Positions 25,373-32,780 of a stretch of DNA of 35,246 bases are shown here, piece after piece. Source of the stretch: Dehalococcoidia bacterium (GTDB lineage: Bacteria > Chloroflexota > Dehalococcoidia > Lucifugimonadales > Lucifugimonadaceae). A model generated the notes under the pieces. That model worked only from the letters and a program-made list of their open reading frames with translations, was not told where the DNA came from and made no database searches. The DNA lies in the NCBI GenBank assembly GCA_026421185.1, contig JAPKCH010000017.1, forward strand, positions 1 through 35,246, read 5' to 3'. The stretch's first letter is position 1. Each line of letters opens with the position of its first letter. A program made the position numbers and the translations under genes.

Positions 25373-25441
25373 CGTGGGACGATAACCGTACGTACGGCAA
25401 TTGGATATGTTCAACTGTGAACATTCGATGGGATTCCCACG
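25373..25441 (+). promoter_or_regulatory. structured 5' leader of the RRM protein gene (possible three-way junction)
   Basis: An outer stem CGTGGGA (25373-25379) with TCCCACG (25435-25441) encloses two self-complementary elements: CCGTACGTACGG (25386-25397) and TGTTCA-ACTG-TGAACA (25408-25423). Together they can fold as a three-way junction ending only a few bases before the ribosome-binding region (GAGG, about 25445-25448) of the gene at 25457. The inner palindromes could instead be protein operators. The fold is seen by eye, not by energy calculation. Confidence 0.5.
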
Positions 25442-25456
25442 AACGAGGCTTGATTT

Positions 25457-25810
25457 ATGGGTAAAAAGTTATTTATTGGTAGCCTGGCATGGGCTACAGA
25501 CTCTTCTGGTCTTCAAGCTGCTTTCGAGCGGTTTGGTGAGATCGAAGAAGCTACGGTTATCAGTGATCGCGAGACCGGACGGTCACGTGGTTTTGGTTTC
25601 GTAACGTTTGTTGACGAAAGTTCAACACAGCAGGCTATTTCAGAAATGAATGGTTCAGATCTTGATGGTCGACCAATCGTTGTGAACGAAGCTAAAGAGC
25701 AGGCTCCTCGTAGCGGCGGCGGCGGCGGCGGCGGCGGATACCGTGGCGGCGGCGGCGGCAGAGACGGCGGCGGCGGCGGCGGCGGCGGCGGACGACGCGA
25801 ACGCTGGTAA
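25457..25810 (+). CDS. RRM-domain RNA-binding protein with glycine-rich C-terminus
   Basis: The 117-residue protein is one RNA recognition motif followed by a Gly/Arg tail. RNP2 is KLFIGSLAW (4-12) and RNP1 is RGFGFVTF (44-51), both with the aromatic residues that stack on RNA. The tail is almost pure glycine with interspersed R, Y and D (YRGGGGGRDGG), ending RRERW. This is the architecture of cyanobacterial and other bacterial Rbp proteins, often cold-induced RNA chaperones; that role here is inference. The tail is encoded almost only by GGC triplets. The gene has a structured leader and its own terminator, so it is monocistronic. Confidence 0.92.
   Translation: MGKKLFIGSLAWATDSSGLQAAFERFGEIEEATVISDRETGRSRGFGFVTFVDESSTQQAISEMNGSDLDGRPIVVNEAKEQAPRSGGGGGGGGYRGGGGGRDGGGGGGGGGRRERW
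25714..25794 (+). repeat. (GGC)n trinucleotide tracts within the RRM gene
   Basis: Three runs of GGC triplets (starting about 25714, 25745 and 25766) are separated by short non-Gly codons. Elsewhere glycine codons are mixed (GGT, GGA, GGC), so this uniformity looks like microsatellite expansion. Slippage would change tail length in steps of one residue without breaking the frame. Confidence 0.75.
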
Positions 25811-25814
25811 GCGA

Positions 25815-25841
25815 TTCACTGTAGTTACAGCAACTACTGAA
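25815..25841 (+). other. small hairpin after the RRM gene
   Basis: TTCA-(CT)-GTAGTT pairs with AACTAC-TGAA around a 5-base loop, with a 2-base bulge. It stands directly before the terminator and may protect the 3' end of the mRNA. Confidence 0.4.
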
Positions 25842-25852
25842 TGATCTTAATT

Positions 25853-25888
25853 ACGGGTGTGGCTTTCGGGCTGCACCCGTTTTTTTTG
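25853..25888 (+). terminator. intrinsic terminator of the RRM gene
   Basis: ACGGGTG (25853-25859) pairs with CACCCGT (25874-25880); a run of T continues to 25888. It lies 43 bases after the stop. Confidence 0.85.
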
Positions 25889-25903
25889 ATTATTCCCAAT
25901 TGG

Positions 25904-25932
25904 TTGACGAGGGTAATATTCGATTCTGATAA
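25904..25932 (+). promoter_or_regulatory. promoter of the nusA-infB operon
   Basis: TTGACG (25904-25909), a 17-base spacer and TGATAA (25927-25932) form a strong sigma-70-type promoter right after the preceding terminator. It would give a leader of about 180 bases before nusA. Confidence 0.65.
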
Positions 25933-26066
25933 GAACTATTTTCGACGTTCAGTTCGAGCGATTACGAACCATTGTTTTCCGTATAGAAAATGATGAGTAA
26001 TAAATAGGGAAACGTGGTACCTTTATTTAAGTAAGGCTCAGATATTTTAAGAGCTTGATATTGAGA

Positions 26067-26089
26067 AGTGGGCGCCGCCCGCTTTTTTT
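26067..26089 (+). terminator. terminator hairpin inside the nusA leader (candidate attenuator)
   Basis: AGTGGGC (26067-26073) pairs with GCCCGCT (26077-26083) with one G-T pair and a 3-base loop, followed by seven T (26083-26089). It stands 33 bases before the chosen nusA start, too close for another promoter to fit after it. Transcripts from the promoter at 25904 must therefore read through it. A second hairpin directly before it pairs CTCA-g-ATAT (26037-26045) with ATATTGAG (26058-26065). Confidence 0.6.
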
Positions 26090-26122
26090 GTGTCTTTCAG
26101 TAGTGTGAACCGGAGGAATGGG

Positions 26123-27616
26123 TTGAAGAGTGATCTGCTAATTGCGGTTACCCAACTCGCAGCAGAACGAAACCTGCCGCAGCCAATCGTAGTGAAGGCT
26201 GTGGAGGCTGCGCTCGCGGCTGCCTACAAGCGTGATGCTGCTGCCCTAGGGCAGGACGTGATTGTTGAGATGGACCCAAGCGACGGCGATGTAGTTGTTC
26301 GCACAGTTCGTCACGTTGTCGAAGAAGTTGAAGACCCTCTGATGCAACTGACTGCCGAAGATGCGCAAGAACTGCAAGAGGGCGCCATCGTTGGCGACAT
26401 CATCGAAACTGGAAAACTCGAATACGAGCCTGGTCGAATTGCCGCGCAAACTGCCAAGCAGGTCGTAATGCAACGACTGCGTGAGGCTGAACGCGACATC
26501 GTATTTGAAGAGTTCATCGACAAAGAAGGTGAAGTACTCACTGCTACTATTCAGCGAGTTGAATCACGCTGGGTAACTGTCGACCTTGGTAAGGCCGAGG
26601 CAGTAATGCCACCTGCGGAGCAATCGCCATTCGAACGGTACCGTCCCGGTCAACAGCTCAAGTTCTTCGTTGTTCAGGTTGGTCGCACAATTCGCGGTCC
26701 TGAAATCGTTGTTTCTCGAACTCACCCAGACCTTCTCCGTAGATTATTCGAAGTTGAAGTTCCTGAAATCTTCAGTGGTGTGATCGAAATAAAGGCAATC
26801 GCACGAGAGCCTGGTGCCCGATCTAAGGTTGCTGTTTCATCGAACCAAGAAGGTGTCGATGCTGTCGGCGCTTGTGTTGGTTTACGTGGAATACGTATCC
26901 AGAACGTCGTAAACGAACTTCTCGGTGAGAAGATCGACGTTATTGAATGGGATGCTGACCCAGTCAAATTTATTTCAAACTCCCTCAGCCCGGCTGTTGC
27001 AGATCGAGTCGATCTCAATGCCGAAGAGGAATCAGCAACAGTTCTAGTCCCGGACCGTCAGCTTTCTTTGGCAATTGGTCGTGAAGGTCAGAATGCACGC
27101 CTAGCTGCGAAGCTGACCAACTGGCGAATCGATATTCAGGGCACTAGCCAGCTTGCTACCGAAGAGCCAGAGCCTGAAGTTGTCGAAGCCGCGCCAGAAG
27201 CGGAAGCAACCGAAGTCGCAGTTTCTGAAACTGTGGCAGCTGTAACAGCCGTAGCCGCTGAAGTCTCACCTGCTGTTGAAGTTGTAGCACCAGACGCCGC
27301 TGAAGTTGTAGTCGCTAAGCCTGAAATAGACGAAGCGGCTTCGAAAGCCGCTGTTGATGCAGAACTTCTTGCGCTAGAAGAAGAACTTGCTGTTCTTGAA
27401 CGAGAAGAAGAAGCCCGTAAAGCCGTCACTGAAGCTGAAGCACTTGATGTTTCATCTGATGATCTGTGGCAAGTTTCTGGCGGGAAATCTGAGTCAGCTA
27501 AGGGCACTGGTGGAATTCGATTCGCTGAAGACATCGCTGGATTCCGTGAAACAACCGATGCTGGTCGCCGTGGCGGTCGCAGAGGCGGAAGTAGTGCACG
27601 AAACCGTCGTCGTTAG
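26123..27616 (+). CDS. nusA: transcription termination/antitermination factor NusA
   Basis: NusA binds RNA polymerase and modulates pausing, termination and antitermination. The TTG start at 26123 (MKSDLLIAVTQLAAERNL) has GGAGG 6 bases upstream; the alternative GTG at 26090 abuts the terminator T-run. The product is 497 residues: N-terminal RNAP-binding domain (1-about 130), S1 domain (GEVLTATIQRVESRWVTVDL onward), KH1 (FEVEVPEIFSGVIEIKAIAR) and KH2 (VLVPDRQLSLAIGREGQNAR, with the GREGQNARLA signature). After about residue 340 comes a long Ala/Glu-rich low-complexity region and a basic RRGGRRGG tail. It heads nusA-ylxR-infB-rbfA-truB; rimP, usually just upstream, is missing here. Confidence 0.95.
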   Translation: MKSDLLIAVTQLAAERNLPQPIVVKAVEAALAAAYKRDAAALGQDVIVEMDPSDGDVVVRTVRHVVEEVEDPLMQLTAEDAQELQEGAIVGDIIETGKLEYEPGRIAAQTAKQVVMQRLREAERDIVFEEFIDKEGEVLTATIQRVESRWVTVDLGKAEAVMPPAEQSPFERYRPGQQLKFFVVQVGRTIRGPEIVVSRTHPDLLRRLFEVEVPEIFSGVIEIKAIAREPGARSKVAVSSNQEGVDAVGACVGLRGIRIQNVVNELLGEKIDVIEWDADPVKFISNSLSPAVADRVDLNAEEESATVLVPDRQLSLAIGREGQNARLAAKLTNWRIDIQGTSQLATEEPEPEVVEAAPEAEATEVAVSETVAAVTAVAAEVSPAVEVVAPDAAEVVVAKPEIDEAASKAAVDAELLALEEELAVLEREEEARKAVTEAEALDVSSDDLWQVSGGKSESAKGTGGIRFAEDIAGFRETTDAGRRGGRRGGSSARNRRR

Positions 27617-27643
27617 TGATAGGAAAATGCAGACAGAGGCAAG

Positions 27644-27940
27644 ATGAGTCAGGAATCAAGGCGCATCCCAATCCGAACCTGCGTGATCTGTCGAGAAAAG
27701 CGTCAGATAAATGATCTCCTCAGGATCGTAAAAACTCCTGAGGGCGAAATTGTGTTTGATAAGACTGGACGTATGGACGGTCGAGGTGTGTATGTTTGCT
27801 GTGATGTTGAACACTGGGGACAGAATAGTCCAAGTGAAGGCATTAGCAGAGGTAAACTAAGTAACGCACTAAAAATGAAAATTGATGATTCGAAAGTGAA
27901 ATTGCTCAACATTGCAATCAATTTGCATATAGTTGAGTAG
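27644..27940 (+). CDS. rnpM: YlxR/RnpM family RNA-binding protein (DUF448)
   Basis: This 98-residue protein sits between nusA and infB, the standard YlxR place. It has the family features IPIRTCVICREKRQ (a CxxC with basic residues), LLRIVKTPEGEIVFDKTGRM and DGRGVYVCCD. In Bacillus the homologue (RnpM) binds the RNA of RNase P. The start ATG at 27644 has an AGAGG upstream. The C-terminal third lacks the usual Lys/Arg-rich end and instead reads KVKLLNIAINLHIVE. The spacing to neighbours is 27-28 bases, consistent with one operon. Confidence 0.88.
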   Translation: MSQESRRIPIRTCVICREKRQINDLLRIVKTPEGEIVFDKTGRMDGRGVYVCCDVEHWGQNSPSEGISRGKLSNALKMKIDDSKVKLLNIAINLHIVE

Positions 27941-27968
27941 TTGACCTAACAAGGGAACTAACTGGTAC

Positions 27969-29837
27969 ATGGCACAACGTCGCGGACAACGTAGCTTCAA
28001 AGGCCGATCAAATAAGCGCAAACGTTCAGATGGTCCTGGCGGACCTGGCGAACAACGCGTTGTGGTCGAAGATAAAACTCCGCGCTCTCCAGTGGCACTT
28101 CCTGCACAGGCCACCGTCGGAGAGCTTGCTGAAATTCTCGAAATGTCTAACGTCGACACGATCAAGGCATTGATGCGCTTGGGTGTCATGGCAACCGTAA
28201 ACGAAACCGTTGAATTTGAAATTGCTGCCAAAGTAGCCGCATCATTTGAAATCGGTGTTCTGAAGCCGAAAGACCGTGAAGACAGTACTGCAGCCACCAA
28301 GGTTGGAGTCGATGAGGATATGACAGATGAAAACTCCGTCACACGTCCTCCGGTCATCACCGTTCTAGGTCACGTTGACCACGGCAAGACGACATTACTT
28401 GACGCTATTCGTGGCGCAAAAGTTGTCGATACAGAAGCCGGTGGTATTACTCAGAGCATTGGTGCATACCAAGTCGAGAAAAACGGCCAGAATTTGACGT
28501 TTATCGATACCCCTGGTCACGCTGCTTTCACGCAAATGCGAGCCAGCGGTGCACAGGCTACAGATATTGCAGTTCTGGTTATAGCAGCCGATGACGGTGT
28601 GATGCCTCAATCTATTGAGGCTATGGATCACGCACGAGCCGCCGGCGTCCCGATTATTGTTGCAATCAACAAAATGGACGCCCCTGGTGCGGATATAGAT
28701 CGAGCTAACGCACAGCTTGCAGAGCACGAAATTATTGTTGAATCGTACGGTGGTGACACCGTTGCAGTTGCAGTGTCAGCATTAAAGGGCGATGGTATCG
28801 GCGATCTTCTTGAATCATTGCTTCTGATTGCTGAAATTCAGGAACTCAAAGCTAACCCGAACCGACCGGGTATCGGTGTAGTTATCGAATCTCACATGGA
28901 TCGATCTCGTGGTGCGGTAGCTTCGGTACTGGTGAAATCTGGAACAGTAAGGATGGGCGATAACATTGTCGCTGGTATGTTCCGTGGTCGTGTCAAATCT
29001 ATGACCGATGGTTTCGGAAAAGTTGTGACTGAAGCTGGCCCCTCTACTCCAATCGAAGTCCTTGGTCTAAACGGTACGCCAGCCGCTGGTGCTCAGTTCG
29101 ATGTTGTTGCTAACGACCGGGCAGGTCGAGATCTTGTAACGACTCGAGAACGCCTTGCATCGAAACGCAAGGACACCCGGGCCGCAACGACGATGGCCGA
29201 AGTTATGCGACGTGTTCAGCAGTCGGGGTCTAAAGAACTTCTAGTAGTTATCAAAACTGGAAACCACGGTTCGATCGATGCTGTTCAGCGTGCTGTCGAG
29301 CAGGTTTCTAATGACGAAGTACAGGTTCGTGTGCTTAGTGCCGCATCTGGCGCAATCAACGAAGCCGATATTCTTCTTGCTTCAGCATCGAATGCAATGG
29401 TTATGGGATTCGAAACTTCAGTCGAAGCGGGCGCACGTCGTCAGGCAGATTCTGAAGGAATCGCAATCCGAACTTACGACATCATTTACAACCTCATTGA
29501 TGAAGTTGTAGACGCTGCACGTGGATTGCTCGAACCAGAACGGAAGATGATTATTACCGGGCACGCAAGTGTTCTGGAAGTATTCCAGCATGGTAAGCGA
29601 GAACAGATCGCTGGTATTCGTGTTACCGATGGAAACCTCAAGCGATCAGGTCGCATGCGTGTAATCCGTAATGGTGACGAGATCTTCGACGGTGCGATTA
29701 CTTCGATGCGTCACCTGAAGGACACTGTTCGTGAATTGACGAATAACTTTGAGGGTGGTGTGATGATCGATGGATTCCACGAATTCCAGGAATCCGACGT
29801 TCTCGAAGGTTACGAAATTCAAGTGACCCGCAGATAA
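27969..29837 (+). CDS. infB: translation initiation factor IF-2
   Basis: IF-2 is the GTPase that places initiator tRNA on the ribosome. At 622 residues it is a short form: a basic N-terminus (QRRGQRSFKGRSNKRKRS) and an IF2-N-like helical domain (about 47-95) instead of the long extensions of many bacteria. GTPase motifs: G1 GHVDHGKTT (134-142), the G2 region GGITQSIGAY, G3 DTPGHAAF, G4 NKMDAPG and G5 SALKGDG. Then come domain II, domain III and the C-terminal fMet-tRNA-binding barrel (YEIQVTRR end). It follows ylxR by 28 bases. Confidence 0.97.
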   Translation: MAQRRGQRSFKGRSNKRKRSDGPGGPGEQRVVVEDKTPRSPVALPAQATVGELAEILEMSNVDTIKALMRLGVMATVNETVEFEIAAKVAASFEIGVLKPKDREDSTAATKVGVDEDMTDENSVTRPPVITVLGHVDHGKTTLLDAIRGAKVVDTEAGGITQSIGAYQVEKNGQNLTFIDTPGHAAFTQMRASGAQATDIAVLVIAADDGVMPQSIEAMDHARAAGVPIIVAINKMDAPGADIDRANAQLAEHEIIVESYGGDTVAVAVSALKGDGIGDLLESLLLIAEIQELKANPNRPGIGVVIESHMDRSRGAVASVLVKSGTVRMGDNIVAGMFRGRVKSMTDGFGKVVTEAGPSTPIEVLGLNGTPAAGAQFDVVANDRAGRDLVTTRERLASKRKDTRAATTMAEVMRRVQQSGSKELLVVIKTGNHGSIDAVQRAVEQVSNDEVQVRVLSAASGAINEADILLASASNAMVMGFETSVEAGARRQADSEGIAIRTYDIIYNLIDEVVDAARGLLEPERKMIITGHASVLEVFQHGKREQIAGIRVTDGNLKRSGRMRVIRNGDEIFDGAITSMRHLKDTVRELTNNFEGGVMIDGFHEFQESDVLEGYEIQVTRR

Positions 29838-29911
29838 CCGTCCGAGGTTTTTTGACTGGTCGCTGTTCCCTCATTGATTATGGGTGGAATGGCTAAGGAG
29901 TTACGTAAGCA

Positions 29912-30289
29912 TTGGATGAAAGACGTGGCGGACGCATTAACCACACTATTCAGCGCGAGCTTGGAACACTGATTGAAAAACTCAGTGATCCGCGCTTGTC
30001 CTCGATGGCATCGGTTACTGGTGTTGAAGTCAATCGAGACCTTTCTATGGCGAAGGTGCACATTAGTGTTCTAGGCACTGATGTGGAACGTGAAGAGACC
30101 CTCGAGGCACTTCGTTCTGCAGCAACGAGACTGCGTATGGAAATTTCACAACGAATCGTAATTCGTAAGATGCCTCGCCTATCGTTCTACGCCGACGACA
30201 CGATGCAGACTGGTGCTGACATGGACCAGCTGATCGACAAAGTGTTGGGCCAAGATAGCCGACGACACGCTGACAGAGACGGCAGTTGA
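29912..30289 (+). CDS. rbfA: 30S ribosome-binding factor RbfA
   Basis: The 125-residue product begins at a TTG (29912) with AGGAG at 29896-29900; the neighbouring ATG is out of frame. The RbfA KH-type fold is clear: RINHTIQRELGTLIEKLSDP, then SVTGVEVNRDLSMAKVHISV, and RIVIRKMPRLSFYADDT, the family's most conserved stretch. It assists late maturation of the 16S rRNA 5' end in the small subunit. Its last bases overlap the start of truB (TTGA), indicating coupled translation. Confidence 0.93.
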   Translation: MDERRGGRINHTIQRELGTLIEKLSDPRLSSMASVTGVEVNRDLSMAKVHISVLGTDVEREETLEALRSAATRLRMEISQRIVIRKMPRLSFYADDTMQTGADMDQLIDKVLGQDSRRHADRDGS

Positions 30290-31230
30290 CTGACGATTCT
30301 CAGAACGTAGTGCGTGCTGGGTTTAGCTCCGGTGGCTATCTGAATATAAACAAGCCTCAGGACTGGACCTCGACTGACGTAGTACGAAAGCTCAAAGGTA
30401 TTACCCGCGCCAAGAAAATAGGACACGGAGGGACTCTCGATCCTTTGGCTACCGGAGTGCTACCAATTTGTGTTGGATCGGCGACTCGCTTCGCCGATAC
30501 CGTTCTGCTGGGCACGAAGTCGTATCGCATCACAATGGTGCTTGGATCATCGACCAACACCTACGACTCGACCGGTGATGTGACGGCAGAATCTGAATGG
30601 TTGAACGTAACTCGAGAAGATATTGTTGCTTCGCTCGATGGTTTCAGAGGCAAGTTCAATCAGATTCCACCGATGTTTTCAGCATTGCACCATAACGGCA
30701 AACGACTTTACGAACTCGCTCGAAAAGGTATCGAAGTTGAACGTCCTCCAAGACCTGTGGAGACTATGAGTCTCGAACTCATCGAGTTCAACGCACCCGA
30801 AGTGGTGATAGACGTTGAATGTGGGCACGGGTTTTACGCCAGAACTCTTGTGCACGATATTGGAGAGAAGCTCGGAACTCACGCTCACCTAACGGGTCTG
30901 GTGCGTACGCACGCCGGAGCATTCAAGCTCGAGGACACCGTTACTATCGAACAGGTATCTGCAGCTGCTGAGTCCGGAGACTGGCGTGAAGTTGCTTTGC
31001 CGATCGACACAACACTTCAGCACATGCCAAAAATCACCCTCAGTGATTCATTCGTAGAGATGGTCAAGTTCGGTCGGCAACTTTCGGACGGCGACATCGG
31101 AAAGCCTAGCGAATATCAGTCGGGCGATCGGATACGGGCTTATACGCCAGAGGACGAGCTTCTAGCGATTCTAATATTTGAGCCTGAAAAACTAGGTTGG
31201 CGACCCGAAAAAGTTTTGACCGGAATTTAG
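30286..31230 (+). CDS. truB: tRNA pseudouridine(55) synthase TruB
   Basis: TruB makes pseudouridine 55 in the T-loop of tRNAs. The 314-residue protein starts at a TTG overlapping the rbfA stop by 4 bases. Motif I KPQDWTSTDVV, motif II GHGGTLDPLATG with the catalytic Asp52, a YRITMVLGSSTNTYDSTGDV block, QIPPMFSALHHNGKRLYELA and CGHGFYARTLVHDIGEKL are all present. A C-terminal extension after about 235 holds a PUA-like segment. In many genomes nrnA lies between rbfA and truB; here it is absent. Confidence 0.95.
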   Translation: MTDDSQNVVRAGFSSGGYLNINKPQDWTSTDVVRKLKGITRAKKIGHGGTLDPLATGVLPICVGSATRFADTVLLGTKSYRITMVLGSSTNTYDSTGDVTAESEWLNVTREDIVASLDGFRGKFNQIPPMFSALHHNGKRLYELARKGIEVERPPRPVETMSLELIEFNAPEVVIDVECGHGFYARTLVHDIGEKLGTHAHLTGLVRTHAGAFKLEDTVTIEQVSAAAESGDWREVALPIDTTLQHMPKITLSDSFVEMVKFGRQLSDGDIGKPSEYQSGDRIRAYTPEDELLAILIFEPEKLGWRPEKVLTGI

Positions 31231-31279
31231 CTAACGAACCGTGAGAACAGTAATTCATGCTGCACAACTAAACTAGTGC

Positions 31280-31308
31280 TTGCTATAGTCGAAGCCAGAT
31301 ATTTATAT
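31280..31308 (+). promoter_or_regulatory. possible promoter of the Kef-type antiporter gene
   Basis: TTGCTA (31280-31285), a 17-base spacer and TTATAT (31303-31308), with a start near 31315. Match to consensus is fair. The palindrome at 31343-31360 would lie about 30 bases into the transcript. Confidence 0.4.
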
Positions 31309-31342
31309 GATTATGGTTCGCAGTAAATCCCACTTCAAATAG

Positions 31343-31360
31343 ATGAACACAAGTGTTCAT
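31343..31360. promoter_or_regulatory. perfect 8-2-8 palindrome before the antiporter gene
   Basis: ATGAACAC-AA-GTGTTCAT is a perfect inverted repeat of 16 paired bases, centred about 30 bases before the start codon at 31381. It may be an operator for an unknown repressor, or an RNA hairpin limiting translation. Its spacing (GAAC-N6-GTTC) differs from the SOS-like site (N4). Confidence 0.55.
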
Positions 31361-31380
31361 GCCACGTAAGAGTTTCCAAA

Positions 31381-32694
31381 TTGCACGATAGTCCGCTAGC
31401 GGTTGTAGCCGAATTAATCCTCCTGCTGTCGATAATCCTTGTCGCAGCAAAAGTTGGTGGAGAGGTGTCGGAGCGATACTTGAAAATTCCACCTGTTCTA
31501 GGTGAACTCGGTGCCGGAATTCTTATCTCACCATTTTTGCTCGGTGGCATTCACTGGTTCGGTGGTGGAGCAATATTCGAACTGCCGCACGATGGTGGTG
31601 GATTGCCCGTAGAACCACAGCTGTTCTTCGTTGCTCAGTTGGCAGCAGTAGTGCTGTTATTCGAGGCCGGGCTCGAAACTGACCGTGATCAGTTCATGAA
31701 GTACGTTCGCCCCGCAACCGCAGTTGCCGCGGGTGGAGTGATCCTCCCGTTCTTGATGGGATTCGCTGCGACAGTGATGCTCGGATTCGCCGATATGGAT
31801 TCGATCGAGGGCATGATCCCCGCACTGTTCGTCGGAGCGATCATGACAGCTACATCGGTGGGTATTACCGCCAGAGTTTTGGCTGATATTCGACGCCTTG
31901 ATTCACCGGAAGGTGTGACAGTGCTCGCCGGAGCGGTAGTAGATGACGTTCTAGGAATTATCATTCTCGCCATCGTTGTCGGTATCGCTGAAGAAGGCGA
32001 AGTTACCGCTGGATCGATAGGTCTCATATTCCTTAAAGCCGTTGGATTCTGGCTTGGACTTCTGGTTCTCGGTTCGCTCGTATCAAAGCAAATCTCTAAA
32101 GTGGTGTTGTGGTTCAAGAGCGCAGGTGGGGCGCTGGTACTTGCTCTGGCGCTGGCCTTTATTGCTTCAGCAGTTGCAGAAATTTACTTCGGACTAGCAA
32201 TGATTATCGGTGCATATACGATGGGGCTTGCTCTCTCTAGCACTGAACTGAAGCATCAAGTAGAAGACTCGATGCGATCGGTAAACAATTTCCTTGTGCC
32301 TATCTTTTTTGTAGTTATCGGTATGCAGGTTGATTTCTCAGCGTTCGGAGCAGGCGATACCTCGCTAATGTCAGCAGTTATTTTCGCCATAGTTCTCACC
32401 GTATTCGCTATTATCAGCAAACTTGTTGGTGCTGGTGTTCCAGCACTGTTTGTTGGTTTCAACCGAACCGGAGCGACCCGGATTGCACTAGGCATGTTGC
32501 CACGTGGTGAAGTTGCCTTGATCATCGCCGGTATCGGTCTTACATCGGGAGTGATTGGTAACGACATCTTCGGAGTCGCAATCGTCATGACAGTTATCAC
32601 GACTGTCATTGCACCTGTGTTCCTCATCCCTGCGTTCAAGGGTGGAAGCGGACTGAAGAACGTCGAAAAGAGCGAAACAGAGACCGAAGAGTAA
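31381..32694 (+). CDS. Kef/CPA2-type cation:proton antiporter
   Basis: This 437-residue integral membrane protein has about 12 hydrophobic segments, beginning LAVVAELILLLSIILVAAKV. The CPA2 signatures are KIPPVLGELGAGILI, LFEAGLETD (the family's conserved glutamate segment), and AVVDDVLGIIIL, which contains the paired Asp residues essential for ion transport in Na+/H+ exchangers. MLPRGEVALIIAGIGL corresponds to the conserved GEVALIIA helix. No C-terminal TrkA-N domain is present (family members often have one). The start is a TTG at 31381, with a weak ribosome-binding site; the family N-terminus fits. A palindrome and possible promoter lie upstream. The ion (Na+ or K+) is unknown. Confidence 0.88.
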   Translation: MHDSPLAVVAELILLLSIILVAAKVGGEVSERYLKIPPVLGELGAGILISPFLLGGIHWFGGGAIFELPHDGGGLPVEPQLFFVAQLAAVVLLFEAGLETDRDQFMKYVRPATAVAAGGVILPFLMGFAATVMLGFADMDSIEGMIPALFVGAIMTATSVGITARVLADIRRLDSPEGVTVLAGAVVDDVLGIIILAIVVGIAEEGEVTAGSIGLIFLKAVGFWLGLLVLGSLVSKQISKVVLWFKSAGGALVLALALAFIASAVAEIYFGLAMIIGAYTMGLALSSTELKHQVEDSMRSVNNFLVPIFFVVIGMQVDFSAFGAGDTSLMSAVIFAIVLTVFAIISKLVGAGVPALFVGFNRTGATRIALGMLPRGEVALIIAGIGLTSGVIGNDIFGVAIVMTVITTVIAPVFLIPAFKGGSGLKNVEKSETETEE

Positions 32695-32780
32695 GACTGT
32701 CCCACCTCTTTGACGTATGTGTATGATTCTCGCCGTACGGTCTCAAAGCAACCTGAAAAGACGTAGTTCGGAGATGTCAT

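Noticed and set aside
25206-25424. 72-codon minus-strand open frame between proS and the RRM gene
   Set aside because: It overlaps the structured leader and starts within it; composition and sequence look non-coding.
26090-26122. GTG start of nusA at 26090
   Set aside because: It abuts the T-run of a terminator and has no ribosome-binding site, whereas the TTG at 26123 has GGAGG 6 bases upstream and begins at the conserved NusA N-terminus.
27136-27534. 132-codon Ala/Ser-rich minus-strand open frame
   Set aside because: It is the antisense shadow of the low-complexity Ala/Glu-rich tail of NusA.
29826-29848. Terminator between infB and rbfA (AACC...GGTT plus T-run)
   Set aside because: The stem is only 4 bp and rbfA and truB lie in the expected operon order directly after it, so efficient termination is unlikely.
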